The notes under the pieces are model-generated. The model ran no database searches. It was not told the origin of the DNA and was given only the letters and a program-made list of their open reading frames with translations. From a virus, in IMG/VR virus record IMGVR_UViG_3300006802_000041, positions 1 to 36,983 of that record: a DNA stretch of 36,983 nucleotides; one strand, 5' to 3'. Made by a program: the position numbers and the translations under genes. Below are positions 1-6,392 of the stretch, in pieces. Within the stretch, counting starts at the first letter, position 1. Each line of letters opens with the position of its first letter.

Positions 1-123
1 ACCACCATAACAAATAAGCTAACAACCAAACCAACAAGCAAAAACTGCGCGCTTGATGGCAAACCGTCTAGATAATCGATTAATTTATTCATGCTCGCCT
101 CGCGCCTTAGCTAGTAGTTGATC
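1..123. repeat. Terminal direct repeat, left copy (identical to 36861-36983)
   Basis: The first 123 bases are identical to the last 123. The repeat cuts through coding sequence: the start of a 33-residue gene and the 3' end of the gene at 85-402. Nothing in it resembles a cos site. The simplest reading is that the contig closes into a circle and the overlap is an assembly artefact; a true short terminal repeat is possible but less likely with a terminase pair that looks headful-type. Confidence 0.95.
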
Positions 124-402
124 TCGCTTCATGTCGCCTTCAACATCAAGCTGTAGGGATTCAAGCATTGCATACATCTCAGGCGCTGCTGCTATTATGT
201 GGGCGTTGGCGATATGCTCAACTGACTCACTCTTACGCTCAGGCTTCATAGCAATATTTGGGAATGATGCGTAATAAATGTTATCACCATCGCTATGCAA
301 GCCCTGCTCAAACTCGTCTCGTGAATCCTTAGCGTATACAGCGCAGCATCCTACACGAATATCCGCAACCCACGGCCCCTTGGTAAACTTAGCTTCACTC
401 AT
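85..402 (-). CDS. Conserved phage hypothetical protein (AAAPEMY family)
   Basis: A 105-residue protein. The N-terminal FTKGPW and the central NAHIIAAAPEMYAMLESL are hallmarks of a widespread small phage protein family usually found among early accessory genes; its function is unknown. The ATG at 402 is preferred over an upstream TTG because GGAGG lies just before it. It is the first gene after the accessory promoter at 427-463. Its stop overlaps the start of the 33-residue membrane protein across the contig join, so leftward transcription continues into 36952-35447. Confidence 0.75.
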   Translation of the reverse strand: MSEAKFTKGPWVADIRVGCCAVYAKDSRDEFEQGLHSDGDNIYYASFPNIAMKPERKSESVEHIANAHIIAAAPEMYAMLESLQLDVEGDMKRDQLLAKARGEHE

Positions 403-426
403 CACAACCTCCAATTAATTTACCCA

Positions 427-463
427 AACATATCACAACAAATTCACCTAAGTGGTCTGACCA
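427..463 (-). promoter_or_regulatory. Accessory promoter module copy 1 (TGGTCAGACCA, 20 bp, TATGTT)
   Basis: On the minus strand TGGTCAGACCA (463-453) is followed after exactly 20 bp by an extended -10, TGA-TATGTT (432-427). This is the most symmetric copy: AGTGGTC-N-GACCACT at 451-465. It overlaps the TAG stop of the DUF1367 gene upstream and directs transcription of 85-402. No normal -35 box is present; the palindrome centre falls near -38. Confidence 0.75.
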
Positions 464-916
464 CTAAAAGAACGATTGCAACTTGTGACACGTATCATCA
501 TCAGCACCTTGAAATACCGTAGCAATAGCAGCGTTGATTATTGCGCTACCAAACTGCTCGAACTCTTCCTGGCTCATGTTGTCGTAAGAAATACTTCTAG
601 CCTGAATCATTGTCGCGCCATTCAAATCAACAACGTAATCGTAATAACCTGCCTGAATAGCTAGGCGCTTCCTGAAATAGTCAAACTGAGCAGCCTCACA
701 CTGAAATTCAACCTCAGTGTTATTGGCGCACCAGTATTCAAAGCAGAAATTCATGAATGAGAATATCTTTTTATGATAGCCTCGATTTCGCTTCTCACCA
801 CCCTTGATATCAATCTCGCAGATTAACCCGGTCTTGATGCGGCTCATTCTTTCGGCTTCAATATCTGACGCTGGCGTCAACACACCACCAGCGCATTTTA
901 AAAAGTTAACTTTCAT
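464..916 (-). CDS. DUF1367-family phage protein
   Basis: A 150-residue protein matching the DUF1367 family of lambdoid phages. It has an N-terminal GGVLTPAS, then GYHKKIFSFMNFCFEYW (the family has YLFHKRFFALLNLGFEYW), and a C-terminal AGYYDYVVDLNGA...ARSISYDNMSQEEFEQF. Family members sit in the replication/recombination region and their role is unsettled. The start overlaps the preceding gene by 4 nt (ATGA), so translation is probably coupled. The stop codon lies in accessory promoter copy 1. Confidence 0.85.
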   Translation of the reverse strand: MKVNFLKCAGGVLTPASDIEAERMSRIKTGLICEIDIKGGEKRNRGYHKKIFSFMNFCFEYWCANNTEVEFQCEAAQFDYFRKRLAIQAGYYDYVVDLNGATMIQARSISYDNMSQEEFEQFGSAIINAAIATVFQGADDDTCHKLQSFF

Positions 917-1149
917 CGCAGGACCACGTTAAATGCTTTGTGAGCCATTAACGCCAATGCTATAGGCGCATCATCTTCTTTCGGCACTCGCTTTGGTGCA
1001 AACTCTCCGCGACAAAACACACACTTGCCGGTAGTGACCTTCTTTGTCGTGTGACCGCATCCGCAACGCTTACCTTCGTAAGTTTCTTTACCTGCTTCGC
1101 GAGCTATCATTCTTAGCGACTTGCCGCGCTTGTTACCATGTCCAATCAT
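913..1149 (-). CDS. Small zinc-ribbon-like phage protein
   Basis: A 78-residue basic protein. A CGCGH cluster near residue 29 and CVFC near residue 43 could form a Cys/His zinc knuckle; the N-terminus is rich in Lys, Arg and Gly. GAGG lies 5 nt before the ATG. It overlaps both neighbours by 4 nt in a tightly coupled leftward operon. Nucleic-acid binding is an inference from the zinc-ligand pattern only. Confidence 0.65.
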   Translation of the reverse strand: MIGHGNKRGKSLRMIAREAGKETYEGKRCGCGHTTKKVTTGKCVFCRGEFAPKRVPKEDDAPIALALMAHKAFNVVLR

Positions 1150-1442
1150 AAAAACCTCAACCCTTCTGATTCTTCTTTTTTGCGCATATAGCGCGCTTTT
1201 TGATAATTACTGTAATACTCTCTATTTTGCTTGCGCCACTTGGCAGCTCTTTCCCTAGCTTTCTTCTTTCCATCACTGCCAAGCTTCACGTAAGCCTTAA
1301 TAGCTCTATCCCTGTGACACCTAACGCAGGTTGTCGATGACGAGTATCGCTCAGTTCCACCGCATGCCCTGCATGGCTTGTCGTGCTTAAACGTATCGAG
1401 ATTAGCTAGCTGTGCAGCAATAGCCGCATCCTTTATCATCAT
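1146..1442 (-). CDS. Zinc-finger protein with basic tail, HNH-like N-terminus
   Basis: A 98-residue protein with a CxxC (CRAC, about residue 23) and a second CxxC (CVRC, about residue 39), followed by an Arg/Lys-rich helical region (RERAAKWRKQNREYY). The paired CxxC arrangement is seen in phage HNH-type recombination proteins, but no His-Asn-His core follows, so nuclease activity cannot be claimed. AAGG lies upstream of the first of two tandem ATG codons. Overlaps of 4 nt on both sides show operon organisation. Confidence 0.65.
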   Translation of the reverse strand: MMIKDAAIAAQLANLDTFKHDKPCRACGGTERYSSSTTCVRCHRDRAIKAYVKLGSDGKKKARERAAKWRKQNREYYSNYQKARYMRKKEESEGLRFL

Positions 1443-1609
1443 AGAAACGCCTTTTCATCATAAGACCACCCATTCGCCCTATCGACCTTTCCTGCGTTGA
1501 AAAAGTAGTACTTCATTCGCTGAGTCGCAGAGTTTGGATTAAACGGATTTGGATTAACTCCGCTAGCGTAACCTTGCCGGTAATAAAATTGCTTTGATTC
1601 GTTACTCAT
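1439..1609 (-). CDS. Small protein, 56 aa, possibly Rmf/CrpP-like
   Basis: Reads MSNESKQFYYRQGYASG... and ends ANGWSYDEKAFL. A strong AGGAG precedes the ATG; the start overlaps the upstream stop by one base (TGATG) and the stop overlaps the next start (ATGA), so it fills the operon gap perfectly. The pattern QGYASGxNPxPF followed by an aromatic stretch and a Gly recalls small phage proteins of the ribosome modulation factor/CrpP type, but the resemblance is weak and the function is unassigned. Confidence 0.75.
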   Translation of the reverse strand: MSNESKQFYYRQGYASGVNPNPFNPNSATQRMKYYFFNAGKVDRANGWSYDEKAFL

Positions 1610-1983
1610 CACTTTCTCCTATAATTTTTATCAACATCGTCTAAAAGGCCATCTAAGAACGATTTACCCTTAACTGGCGTACTTGTATCAATCTTAGATT
1701 TAAATTCAACCTCGCTTGATTTAGGCCGCTTAGATTCGATTTCTACACGTTCGGCAACATCATCTTTCACACATGAGGCGTTTTTGTATTTCAACGCCTC
1801 CTCATTTAACCAAGTGTTAGCGATTTTCCTGGCCTCTCCGCCATCAACAGGCTTAAAGCTCATGTACTTCTCGCTAACATCTTCCTTAAGGCGCTCTGGT
1901 ATAACTCTCATGCGCTGCAAGATAGACTTTAAATCGCTTTCCTTGCCGCGCTGAAAGTATTGATTTGGGTATCCGTGAAACAT
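1609..1983 (-). CDS. Hypothetical protein, 124 aa
   Basis: A charged, soluble protein without a family I recognise. The N-terminal half contains an amphipathic region (LKSILQRMRVIPERLKEDVSEK) and the C-terminal half is Lys/Asp/Ser-rich and probably disordered. The start overlaps the YopX gene stop by one base (TAATG) and the stop overlaps the next gene by one base, showing strict translational coupling. Confidence 0.65.
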   Translation of the reverse strand: MFHGYPNQYFQRGKESDLKSILQRMRVIPERLKEDVSEKYMSFKPVDGGEARKIANTWLNEEALKYKNASCVKDDVAERVEIESKRPKSSEVEFKSKIDTSTPVKGKSFLDGLLDDVDKNYRRK

Positions 1984-2333
1984 TAGGCTTTCTCGTTAAT
2001 GTTGCCGATGACTTCAGGGTTTATTGCATTGCTAAGTAGGCAGATAAAATCACCGTCATCAACAAGGCAGAATGCAGCTTGCTCATTAATGTATTTCACG
2101 TCACCAACTTCAAGATCAGTCCCGACAGTATCACCATCAAATATCTTTACGCCGTTGCTGTCTTTAATGCCTGTGTATTGGCCAACAGTTCCGCCATTTA
2201 CAGGATAGCCATTAAAATCATCTTCTGGATCAATCTTGCAGTGAATCTCGTGATGCCCTTCGTAGTAGCTAACATACGAACCGTAAACCCATTCACCACT
2301 AGTATTCAACCCTCTAAACTCAATCTTTCTCAT
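1983..2333 (-). CDS. YopX-family phage protein
   Basis: A 116-residue protein with the full YopX signature: N-terminal MRKIEFRGLN, then GEWVYGSYV, the central TVGQYTGIKDSNGVKIFDGD, and a C-terminal PEVIGNI. YopX proteins are common in phage early regions; their function is unknown. The ATG at 2333 is chosen because AAGGAGATTGAA lies directly before it; the same leader precedes the lipoprotein gene at 6090. It is driven by accessory promoter copy 2. Confidence 0.9.
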   Translation of the reverse strand: MRKIEFRGLNTSGEWVYGSYVSYYEGHHEIHCKIDPEDDFNGYPVNGGTVGQYTGIKDSNGVKIFDGDTVGTDLEVGDVKYINEQAAFCLVDDGDFICLLSNAINPEVIGNINEKA

Positions 2334-2359
2334 TTCAATCTCCTTAATCAACTAAGCCA

Positions 2360-2396
2360 ACTTTACTACAAATCTTTACCTGTAGTGGTCTGACCA
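2360..2396 (-). promoter_or_regulatory. Accessory promoter module copy 2 (TGGTCAGACCA, 20 bp, TAAAGT)
   Basis: Minus-strand TGGTCAGACCA (2396-2386), 20 bp, then TAAAGT (2365-2360), upstream of the YopX gene. A 6-bp inverted repeat ACTACA/TGTAGT lies between palindrome and -10. The palindrome is inside the 3' end of a 21-codon ORF (2376-2441). Confidence 0.7.
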
Positions 2397-2441
2397 GATG
2401 GAGCCTTTTGGTAATGCGCTACCTGTGTTTAGTTGCGCCAT
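2376..2441 (-). CDS. Possible 21-aa ORF carrying the accessory operator
   Basis: Starts MAQLNTGSALPKG and ends SDHYR. A GAAG-type site lies 5 nt before the ATG. The accessory palindrome is read in frame here as WSDH. It may be a remnant of a longer gene cut short by arrival of the promoter, or a chance ORF. No family recognised. Confidence 0.3.
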   Translation of the reverse strand: MAQLNTGSALPKGSIWSDHYR

Positions 2442-2455
2442 TATGTCTTCAGGTA

Positions 2456-2722
2456 TTATTCAACCATCTTGCACCACTTCTTAACCAATCTCTTGCTAAC
2501 TCCTGCTGATTTATAATCTCCTTCATATTCAAAAACCTTACTCATATATTTTGGTATGTCATGGCCCTTGCCATCGTAGTAGAACCCGTCAGTAACGGCA
2601 TCTAGAATATCTTCCCACCCAGCTGGGCAGCTATACTCTTTTGGAGGGTGATCAACAAGCTCTTTGAACTCCATATCAATATAACCTTGGTGCGATGACT
2701 GTGTATCGTAATTTATGTACAT
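2456..2722 (-). CDS. Hypothetical protein, 88 aa
   Basis: A small soluble protein (MYINYDTQSSHQG...) rich in Tyr, Lys and Asp; no family recognised. Its ATG directly follows the TGA of the replication P-like gene (TGAATG), so it is probably translated from the same message. It is the last gene before accessory promoter copy 2. Confidence 0.6.
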   Translation of the reverse strand: MYINYDTQSSHQGYIDMEFKELVDHPPKEYSCPAGWEDILDAVTDGFYYDGKGHDIPKYMSKVFEYEGDYKSAGVSKRLVKKWCKMVE

Positions 2723-3340
2723 TCACTTACCCCTTAGCGCTTCTATGCGCTTCTCTAATTCTGTTTTTGGCTTATTACTTCGCATTCTTTCTTCAACCAT
2801 GTGGTCAGTGTCTTTGGTCTGCCTGTTCTGCGTAATAGCCTTTTGATTTGGATCTGGCATTTCTCCGCGCTGTTTGCGTTCGTGCCACATTGTGTAAACC
2901 TTCTTAAACTTTGCTCTAGCCTTGTCTTCTGACAGCTGCGTCCTGCAAGCAAATCCACAATCACTACGGGTCTTTGCCTCAACATCATCAAGCGGTTCTT
3001 CACGCCTGATAAAACGGTCAAATGCTGCATCTGTATCAATGCCGCTTGCAAGGTCCAAAAACTTAGCTAAGTTAGGAGGCCATGCAACACGCTTATCAAT
3101 AATCTGTTTGATTCCATTCTTGACAGTCGATTGATCCAACTTGTTCAGCGCTAGGTTCCACATAAGTGATGGGGACTCTCCGTTCTCCCTCACCCATTGC
3201 TCCCCGTAAATCTCCGCCGCTCTCGCCCACACCCAATCCGCTGCCTGTGTGTCCGTATTTTGCGTCGTTTCTTGCGTTGATGCGTTCTGCTGCTGACTGG
3301 CGACAAGGTTGCGCAGCCCGTCCATTGTTGGTTTCTTCAT
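2723..3340 (-). CDS. Lambda P-like replication protein (helicase loader)
   Basis: A 205-residue protein. The region WVWARAAEIYGEQWVRENG...SLMWNLAL...WPPNLAKFLDLA (about residues 36-98) matches the replication protein P family, which loads the host DnaB helicase at the phage origin. The C-terminal third is basic and charged. It lies directly downstream of the O-like gene, as in lambdoid replication modules. The first ~82 codons overlap the O-like gene in another frame, including much of the recognisable P core. Confidence 0.75.
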   Translation of the reverse strand: MKKPTMDGLRNLVASQQQNASTQETTQNTDTQAADWVWARAAEIYGEQWVRENGESPSLMWNLALNKLDQSTVKNGIKQIIDKRVAWPPNLAKFLDLASGIDTDAAFDRFIRREEPLDDVEAKTRSDCGFACRTQLSEDKARAKFKKVYTMWHERKQRGEMPDPNQKAITQNRQTKDTDHMVEERMRSNKPKTELEKRIEALRGK

Positions 3341-4010
3341 GTTCGTCCGTCCATCTCTGGTTATTCAAGTAAGTTGAAGGGTGAAGCTTGTCAATGCCAA
3401 ACTGCTGCTTTGCAATGCGTGTCTGCACGTCTCTTGCCAATAGCTGACCAAACTCTAATGGGTCGGCTTTCATCTGCTTAGCAAGTGATTTGAACTTCTT
3501 GTATGCCTGAGCTTTAGATTTCTTAACTAGACCTGCTGAGTAGAATATTTCAAAACCTTGCTCTAATGATTCTTCTTGCAAAGCGCTTTTATCTTTACTC
3601 TTATCTTCTCTAGTCTTATCTAATCTAATCTTGCATGATTCCGTCATGATTCCGTCATGATTCTTTATTGAATCGATGATTTTTCTCATCTCAGGATTAC
3701 TGGTCATAGACTGGTCTAGGCGTCTTGCAAGCTTGAAGCACGTGATCACACCGTTTGAGCTCTCGAATAATCCAGTCTTTACAAAATAACGCATCATTTC
3801 TTCAACTTTCTGCGCTGTTGAGCCAACGTTTCTAGCGATTATTCTTGCGTCATGCTCTAGCTCAAAAGTGATATTGTCCTTATCTACCTTTCCAGCTATG
3901 AGCTCAATGCAGTACCAGTAAAGCCCGTAGCCTTCCAGCCCATAATCAAGCAATACGTTTTGTAACTTCGCGTCATTGTTCGCGTCTGTATCGTGTTTAA
4001 TCCACTTCAA
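3096..4010 (-). CDS. O-like replication initiator with DUF4373-type N-terminus
   Basis: A 304-residue protein. Residues 1-90 (KHDTDANNDAKLQNVLLDYGLEGYGLYWYCIELI) match the Lin1244/Lin1753 (DUF4373) winged-helix domain of phage replication initiators. The middle holds LHPSTYLNNQRWTDE, common in O-like proteins, and the C-terminal part is Gly/Arg-rich (AAERINARNDAKYGHTGSG). Translation starts at TTG, with AGAGAGG eight nt upstream; no ATG precedes the domain. It overlaps the P-like gene by 245 nt. Iteron-like repeats inside it probably mark the origin it recognises. Confidence 0.8.
   Translation of the reverse strand: MKWIKHDTDANNDAKLQNVLLDYGLEGYGLYWYCIELIAGKVDKDNITFELEHDARIIARNVGSTAQKVEEMMRYFVKTGLFESSNGVITCFKLARRLDQSMTSNPEMRKIIDSIKNHDGIMTESCKIRLDKTREDKSKDKSALQEESLEQGFEIFYSAGLVKKSKAQAYKKFKSLAKQMKADPLEFGQLLARDVQTRIAKQQFGIDKLHPSTYLNNQRWTDEHEETNNGRAAQPCRQSAAERINARNDAKYGHTGSGLGVGESGGDLRGAMGEGERRVPITYVEPSAEQVGSIDCQEWNQTDY
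3581..3663. repeat. Iteron-like repeats and A/T-rich tract inside the O-like gene (candidate origin)
   Basis: Two perfect tandem 11-bp repeats CATGATTCCGT at 3634-3644 and 3645-3655 plus a partial third copy to 3663. They abut an A/T-rich tract (3581-3633) with repeated TCTTATC/TCTAATC units. In lambda the origin lies within gene O as iterons beside an A/T-rich tract, so this is the best origin candidate. The repeats are shorter than lambda iterons. Confidence 0.45.
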
Positions 4011-4493
4011 TTAAATAACCTCTCTACAGTCTTCAATATTTACGCCCTTTGCAGAGTTGCAAAATGAGCACAGTGTTTGTAAATTTGAGTAGTCGTTATC
4101 TCCACCTCTAGATAGTGGCGTTATATGATCAACAGTAAGGTTTTCTATTGAACCGCATTTCAAGCACTTGTTGTGGTCTCGATTTAAAACATCTGCCTTC
4201 ATAGACTTTGTTACATGTCTTTTCTTTGTGTCTTCACTGCAAACTCCGCCATGAGCAATCTCGTAAGCCTTCCAAGCCTTTGAGCAGCATTTGAAGCACA
4301 TAGTTTTATATGTAAACAACTCATCTTCAGTCATCTTTGATCCGCAAAACTCACAAGAGCCATGCTTTGCATTCATGACCATTATTAATCCATCTACAAT
4401 ATTTGATGCGGTTCTGTTTTTTATAGTTGATTCACGCTCAAGGATCTTTACTGATGATGGTGAAATCGTGAATGTCTTTGGAACTTTTCTCAT
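4011..4493 (-). CDS. HNH endonuclease
   Basis: A 160-residue protein with an N-terminal zinc region (CEFCG, then CFKCC) and a C-terminal HNH domain: CLKCG, then NLTVDHITPLSRGGDNDYSNLQTLC, then CSFCNSAKG, with the DH, N and CxxCN landmarks. It may be a free-standing homing nuclease or a phage processing nuclease; context cannot decide. The ATG at 4493 follows CGAGG by 7 nt. It has its own promoter at 4511-4552 and its stop abuts the O-like TTG start. Confidence 0.85.
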   Translation of the reverse strand: MRKVPKTFTISPSSVKILERESTIKNRTASNIVDGLIMVMNAKHGSCEFCGSKMTEDELFTYKTMCFKCCSKAWKAYEIAHGGVCSEDTKKRHVTKSMKADVLNRDHNKCLKCGSIENLTVDHITPLSRGGDNDYSNLQTLCSFCNSAKGVNIEDCREVI

Positions 4494-4510
4494 AATCAAG
4501 CCTCGTTTAA

Positions 4511-4552
4511 GTATATGACACCATCATATACTATCATATCTTTACTGGTCAA
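4511..4552 (-). promoter_or_regulatory. Leftward sigma70-type promoter with palindromic operator
   Basis: Minus strand: TTGACC (-35, 4552-4547) and TATGAT (-10, 4528-4523) with an 18-bp spacer, upstream of the HNH and replication genes. A perfect 8-bp inverted repeat GTATATGA-N5-TCATATAC (4511-4531) covers the -10, a likely operator. The protein that binds it is unknown; the Rha-ANT and winged-helix proteins encoded next door are candidates. Confidence 0.6.
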
Positions 4553-4616
4553 TATTAATCTTAGGCGCTGTTTTTATTGGCTGCTCACAAGCACAAAAAG
4601 TCCACTTAGCAGACAT
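4542..4616 (-). CDS. Possible 24-aa ORF coupled to the Rha-ANT gene
   Basis: Starts MSAKWTFCACEQ and ends KINIDQ. Its ATG overlaps the stop of the Rha-ANT gene (TAATG), a coupling arrangement used throughout this operon. It contains a CxC. No family recognised and it is short enough to be chance. Confidence 0.3.
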   Translation of the reverse strand: MSAKWTFCACEQPIKTAPKINIDQ

Positions 4617-5260
4617 TAAACCGCGCCCTCACTGATTAACTTCTCGTTTACCCATTGCTCACCAAGCGTCGTAAATAGCGCCTGAGAATGTCCTAGTTCA
4701 GTTTGCTTTAGCTCGCCATATCCATTATCGATAAACGATTGACAGAATACGCGCCCACGCTTAACGCCTTTGTTATAAACTCCGCCAAGCTCATCTAGAA
4801 AGCGGTTTAGCTTAATTGCTGATAGCTTGTGTTTTTGCCCTACTTGGCTAGCTGTTAAAAGTGTTGACCGTTCAACGCATTTATCAACGAATGCAACTTT
4901 AGGCGCTTGCTCGAGTAATAGCTTTTCCTTTTCAACTAAATGCTCTAGAGCTTCAAGGTATGTAGCTGGTAACTTTGGCGCTTGCTGCGATTCCAGTTCT
5001 TGCCAGCGATCCACAATTGCCGCTGTAAACTCTGGGCAGTTTTGAGCAACAAGCACCAAACAATCTCTCTTGCATAACAGGTATTCAGAGTAAACGTTTC
5101 CGTTATGCTCAAATTCTGACTCAGCCAATGGCTGGGTTAAAATGCCAGCATCAGATAATCGCTTAGCACTTCTCTTAATGTCTGAGTGATTTTTATTGAG
5201 CAGCTTTGAAATCTCACGACTGCTCATTGTTAAACTTTGTGATACTATTAATTGATTCAT
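4616..5260 (-). CDS. Rha-family / ANT (KilAC) phage regulator
   Basis: A 214-residue protein. Residues 1-90 resemble the Rha regulatory domain (MSSREISKLLNKNHSDIKRSAKRL, then YSEYLLCKRDCLVLVAQ and IVDRWQELE). After a linker, residues 118-205 (APKVAFVDKCVERSTLLTAS, KLSAIKLNRFLDELGGVY) match the ANT/KilAC antirepressor domain. Such proteins are DNA-binding regulators or antirepressors. GGAGAAATAAA gives a good ribosome site. It follows the winged-helix regulator, so the pair probably forms a regulatory operon. Confidence 0.85.
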   Translation of the reverse strand: MNQLIVSQSLTMSSREISKLLNKNHSDIKRSAKRLSDAGILTQPLAESEFEHNGNVYSEYLLCKRDCLVLVAQNCPEFTAAIVDRWQELESQQAPKLPATYLEALEHLVEKEKLLLEQAPKVAFVDKCVERSTLLTASQVGQKHKLSAIKLNRFLDELGGVYNKGVKRGRVFCQSFIDNGYGELKQTELGHSQALFTTLGEQWVNEKLISEGAV

Positions 5261-5276
5261 TTTATTTCTCCAAATT

Positions 5277-5300
5277 GCCTCGCTGACACGGGGCTTTTTT
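5277..5300 (+). terminator. Terminator-like hairpin facing rightward
   Basis: GCCTCG-CTGACA-CGGGGC followed by TTTTTT on the plus strand, just past the stop of the leftward winged-helix gene. No rightward gene ends here, so it may stop antisense transcription or act only as a hairpin between two leftward genes. Confidence 0.4.
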
Positions 5301-5529
5301 ATACCAAAACTTCGTATCTGATAGCTGCCGACTCATCAAGTCGCTTTATGCTAATCAAGCCGTCTTGAACAAGCTTTTTTGAAACAGTTGATACATGGGT
5401 TGCATCGCAGTTCATAAACTCGGCCAGTCGCTTTCTGTTGGCGTTTGGCTGCTCAAGCATTGCCAGCAAAAAAAGCTTCTTTGTTGGGTTGATTGAAAGA
5501 CTCATTACTTCTAATTGCTTGTTGTTCAT
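5299..5529 (-). CDS. Winged-helix DNA-binding regulator, 76 aa
   Basis: A 76-residue protein with a MarR/ArsR-type winged-helix shape: KKLFLLAMLEQPNANRKRLAEFMNCDATHVSTVSKKLVQDGLISIKR, i.e. helix, turn, recognition helix (THVSTVSKKLV) and a basic wing, with a short C-terminal strand. Probably a phage transcription factor. A consensus promoter with a palindrome over its start site lies directly upstream, suggesting autoregulation. It is one candidate ligand for the seven-copy accessory palindrome. Confidence 0.75.
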   Translation of the reverse strand: MNNKQLEVMSLSINPTKKLFLLAMLEQPNANRKRLAEFMNCDATHVSTVSKKLVQDGLISIKRLDESAAIRYEVLV

Positions 5530-5552
5530 ATTTATAGTTCCGTTTTTGTTAG

Positions 5553-5593
5553 TAACTATTAGTTATTATTAACCATTGTGTTGTTGATGTCAA
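5553..5593 (-). promoter_or_regulatory. Promoter and operator of the winged-helix regulator
   Basis: Minus strand TTGACA (5593-5588), 17-bp spacer, AATAAT (5570-5565). A perfect 6-1-6 palindrome TAACTA-T-TAGTTA (5553-5565) lies between the -10 and the start region, where a repressor would block initiation. Confidence 0.7.
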
Positions 5594-5614
5594 TACGCCT
5601 TTAGGTTTATAGGC

Positions 5615-5637
5615 AATAAAAAACCCTCCGAAGAGGG
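5615..5637 (-). terminator. Rho-independent terminator after the lipoprotein gene
   Basis: On the minus strand CCCTC-TTCG-GAGGG followed by TTTTTTATT, just after the lipoprotein stop codon. It would end or attenuate the 7354-to-5644 message, and the next promoter restarts at 5593. Confidence 0.85.
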
Positions 5638-5643
5638 CTTTGT

Positions 5644-6090
5644 TTAATTGCAAAGTTGATTTATACCATCGAACTTATCTTTATAAGTAACGCTTACCCC
5701 TGTTGTATTCCATTGGTTGCCGTTCATCGTTTCAACCTCAACGACTGCAACAACATCATTTGGCGAGTAACTAAGGCTCTTTGACGAGTGGTAACTTCCG
5801 AACATGAATACGTCAAGATTAAACGCTGGCGAAAAGCTCGACACTTTGTATCGCTTATAACTAACTCCAGCGTGATCGCCAAGGTGAACAGATGAAAAAC
5901 CATCAGGATAAGCAACAGCGTATAAATCAGCTATTGGCGTTCTGTCGTAAATATCTTGGTTAAAATATCTTACTCTCAATTCCACGCAGTATTCGCGCGA
6001 CTCTGGTTCTGGCGTTATTGGCGTCTCGGTTGTTTCTCCGTCACCACCGCATCCAGCCAAAAGCAATGCGGCAAGTAATAATTTTTTCAT
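5644..6090 (-). CDS. Phage-encoded lipoprotein
   Basis: A 148-residue protein with a signal peptide and lipobox: MKKLLLAALLLAGC, lipobox LAGC with the lipidated Cys at residue 14. A Gly/Thr/Pro/Glu linker leads to a probably beta-rich domain with one Cys near its start (about residue 35) and one at the extreme C-terminus, suggesting a disulfide. Phage lipoproteins expressed early often block superinfection (as T5 Llp does), but there is no direct evidence here. A strong AAGGAG lies 6 nt before the ATG. It is followed by a terminator. Confidence 0.8.
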   Translation of the reverse strand: MKKLLLAALLLAGCGGDGETTETPITPEPESREYCVELRVRYFNQDIYDRTPIADLYAVAYPDGFSSVHLGDHAGVSYKRYKVSSFSPAFNLDVFMFGSYHSSKSLSYSPNDVVAVVEVETMNGNQWNTTGVSVTYKDKFDGINQLCN

Positions 6091-6110
6091 TTCAATCTCC
6101 TTAAATAAAC

Positions 6111-6392
6111 CTAGCTTTGTTCAAGCTCGTTAATAAACGCAGCGCAACACATAATGTGAGCAGAGTGCGGTAATCCACTTTCGCTATCTATCTTCTCGCC
6201 TCGCTGCATAGCGAAAGCGTGACGAAGAAGCGCTGCCCTATATCTCTCTATTGGATTATCGACTAGCTGCCAACTGTTAGGTGCATACTTATTAGCGCCA
6301 AATGTCATCACCTTAGCCATTGAGTCGATCGCGTTTGGCGGAAGAAGGTTATACATTGGTTTTTCTTGGTCGTTTTTCTGTCCAGGGTTCAT
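6111..6392 (-). CDS. dATP/dGTP pyrophosphohydrolase-like protein (DUF5664 type)
   Basis: A 93-residue protein: KPMYNLLPPNAIDSMAKVMTFGANKYAPNSWQ, then ERYRAALLRHAFAMQRGEKID, then SGLPHSAHIMCCAAFI. This matches the all-alpha phage family annotated as dATP/dGTP diphosphohydrolase (DUF5664). The predicted role is nucleotide pool adjustment during replication. No PurZ-like gene is present, so 2-aminoadenine DNA is not suggested. It is coupled by ATGA overlap to the 59-residue gene upstream. Confidence 0.75.
   Translation of the reverse strand: MNPGQKNDQEKPMYNLLPPNAIDSMAKVMTFGANKYAPNSWQLVDNPIERYRAALLRHAFAMQRGEKIDSESGLPHSAHIMCCAAFINELEQS

Noticed and set aside
2755-3051. Minus-strand 98-codon ORF inside the P-like gene
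   Set aside because: Alternate-frame shadow without family signal or ribosome site, unlike the O/P overlap where both frames look family-like.
3696-3720. Further TGGTC repeats (TGGTCATAGACTGGTCTAGG)
   Set aside because: Not palindromic, inside the O-like coding region, and without the 20-bp spaced -10.
4616-5529. Lysogeny module
   Set aside because: Rha-ANT and winged-helix regulators occur in virulent phages too, and no integrase, excisionase, CI-like repressor or attachment site is visible.
6111-6392. 2-aminoadenine (Z-DNA) pathway
   Set aside because: The nucleotide pyrophosphohydrolase-like gene stands alone; no PurZ or dedicated polymerase gene is present.
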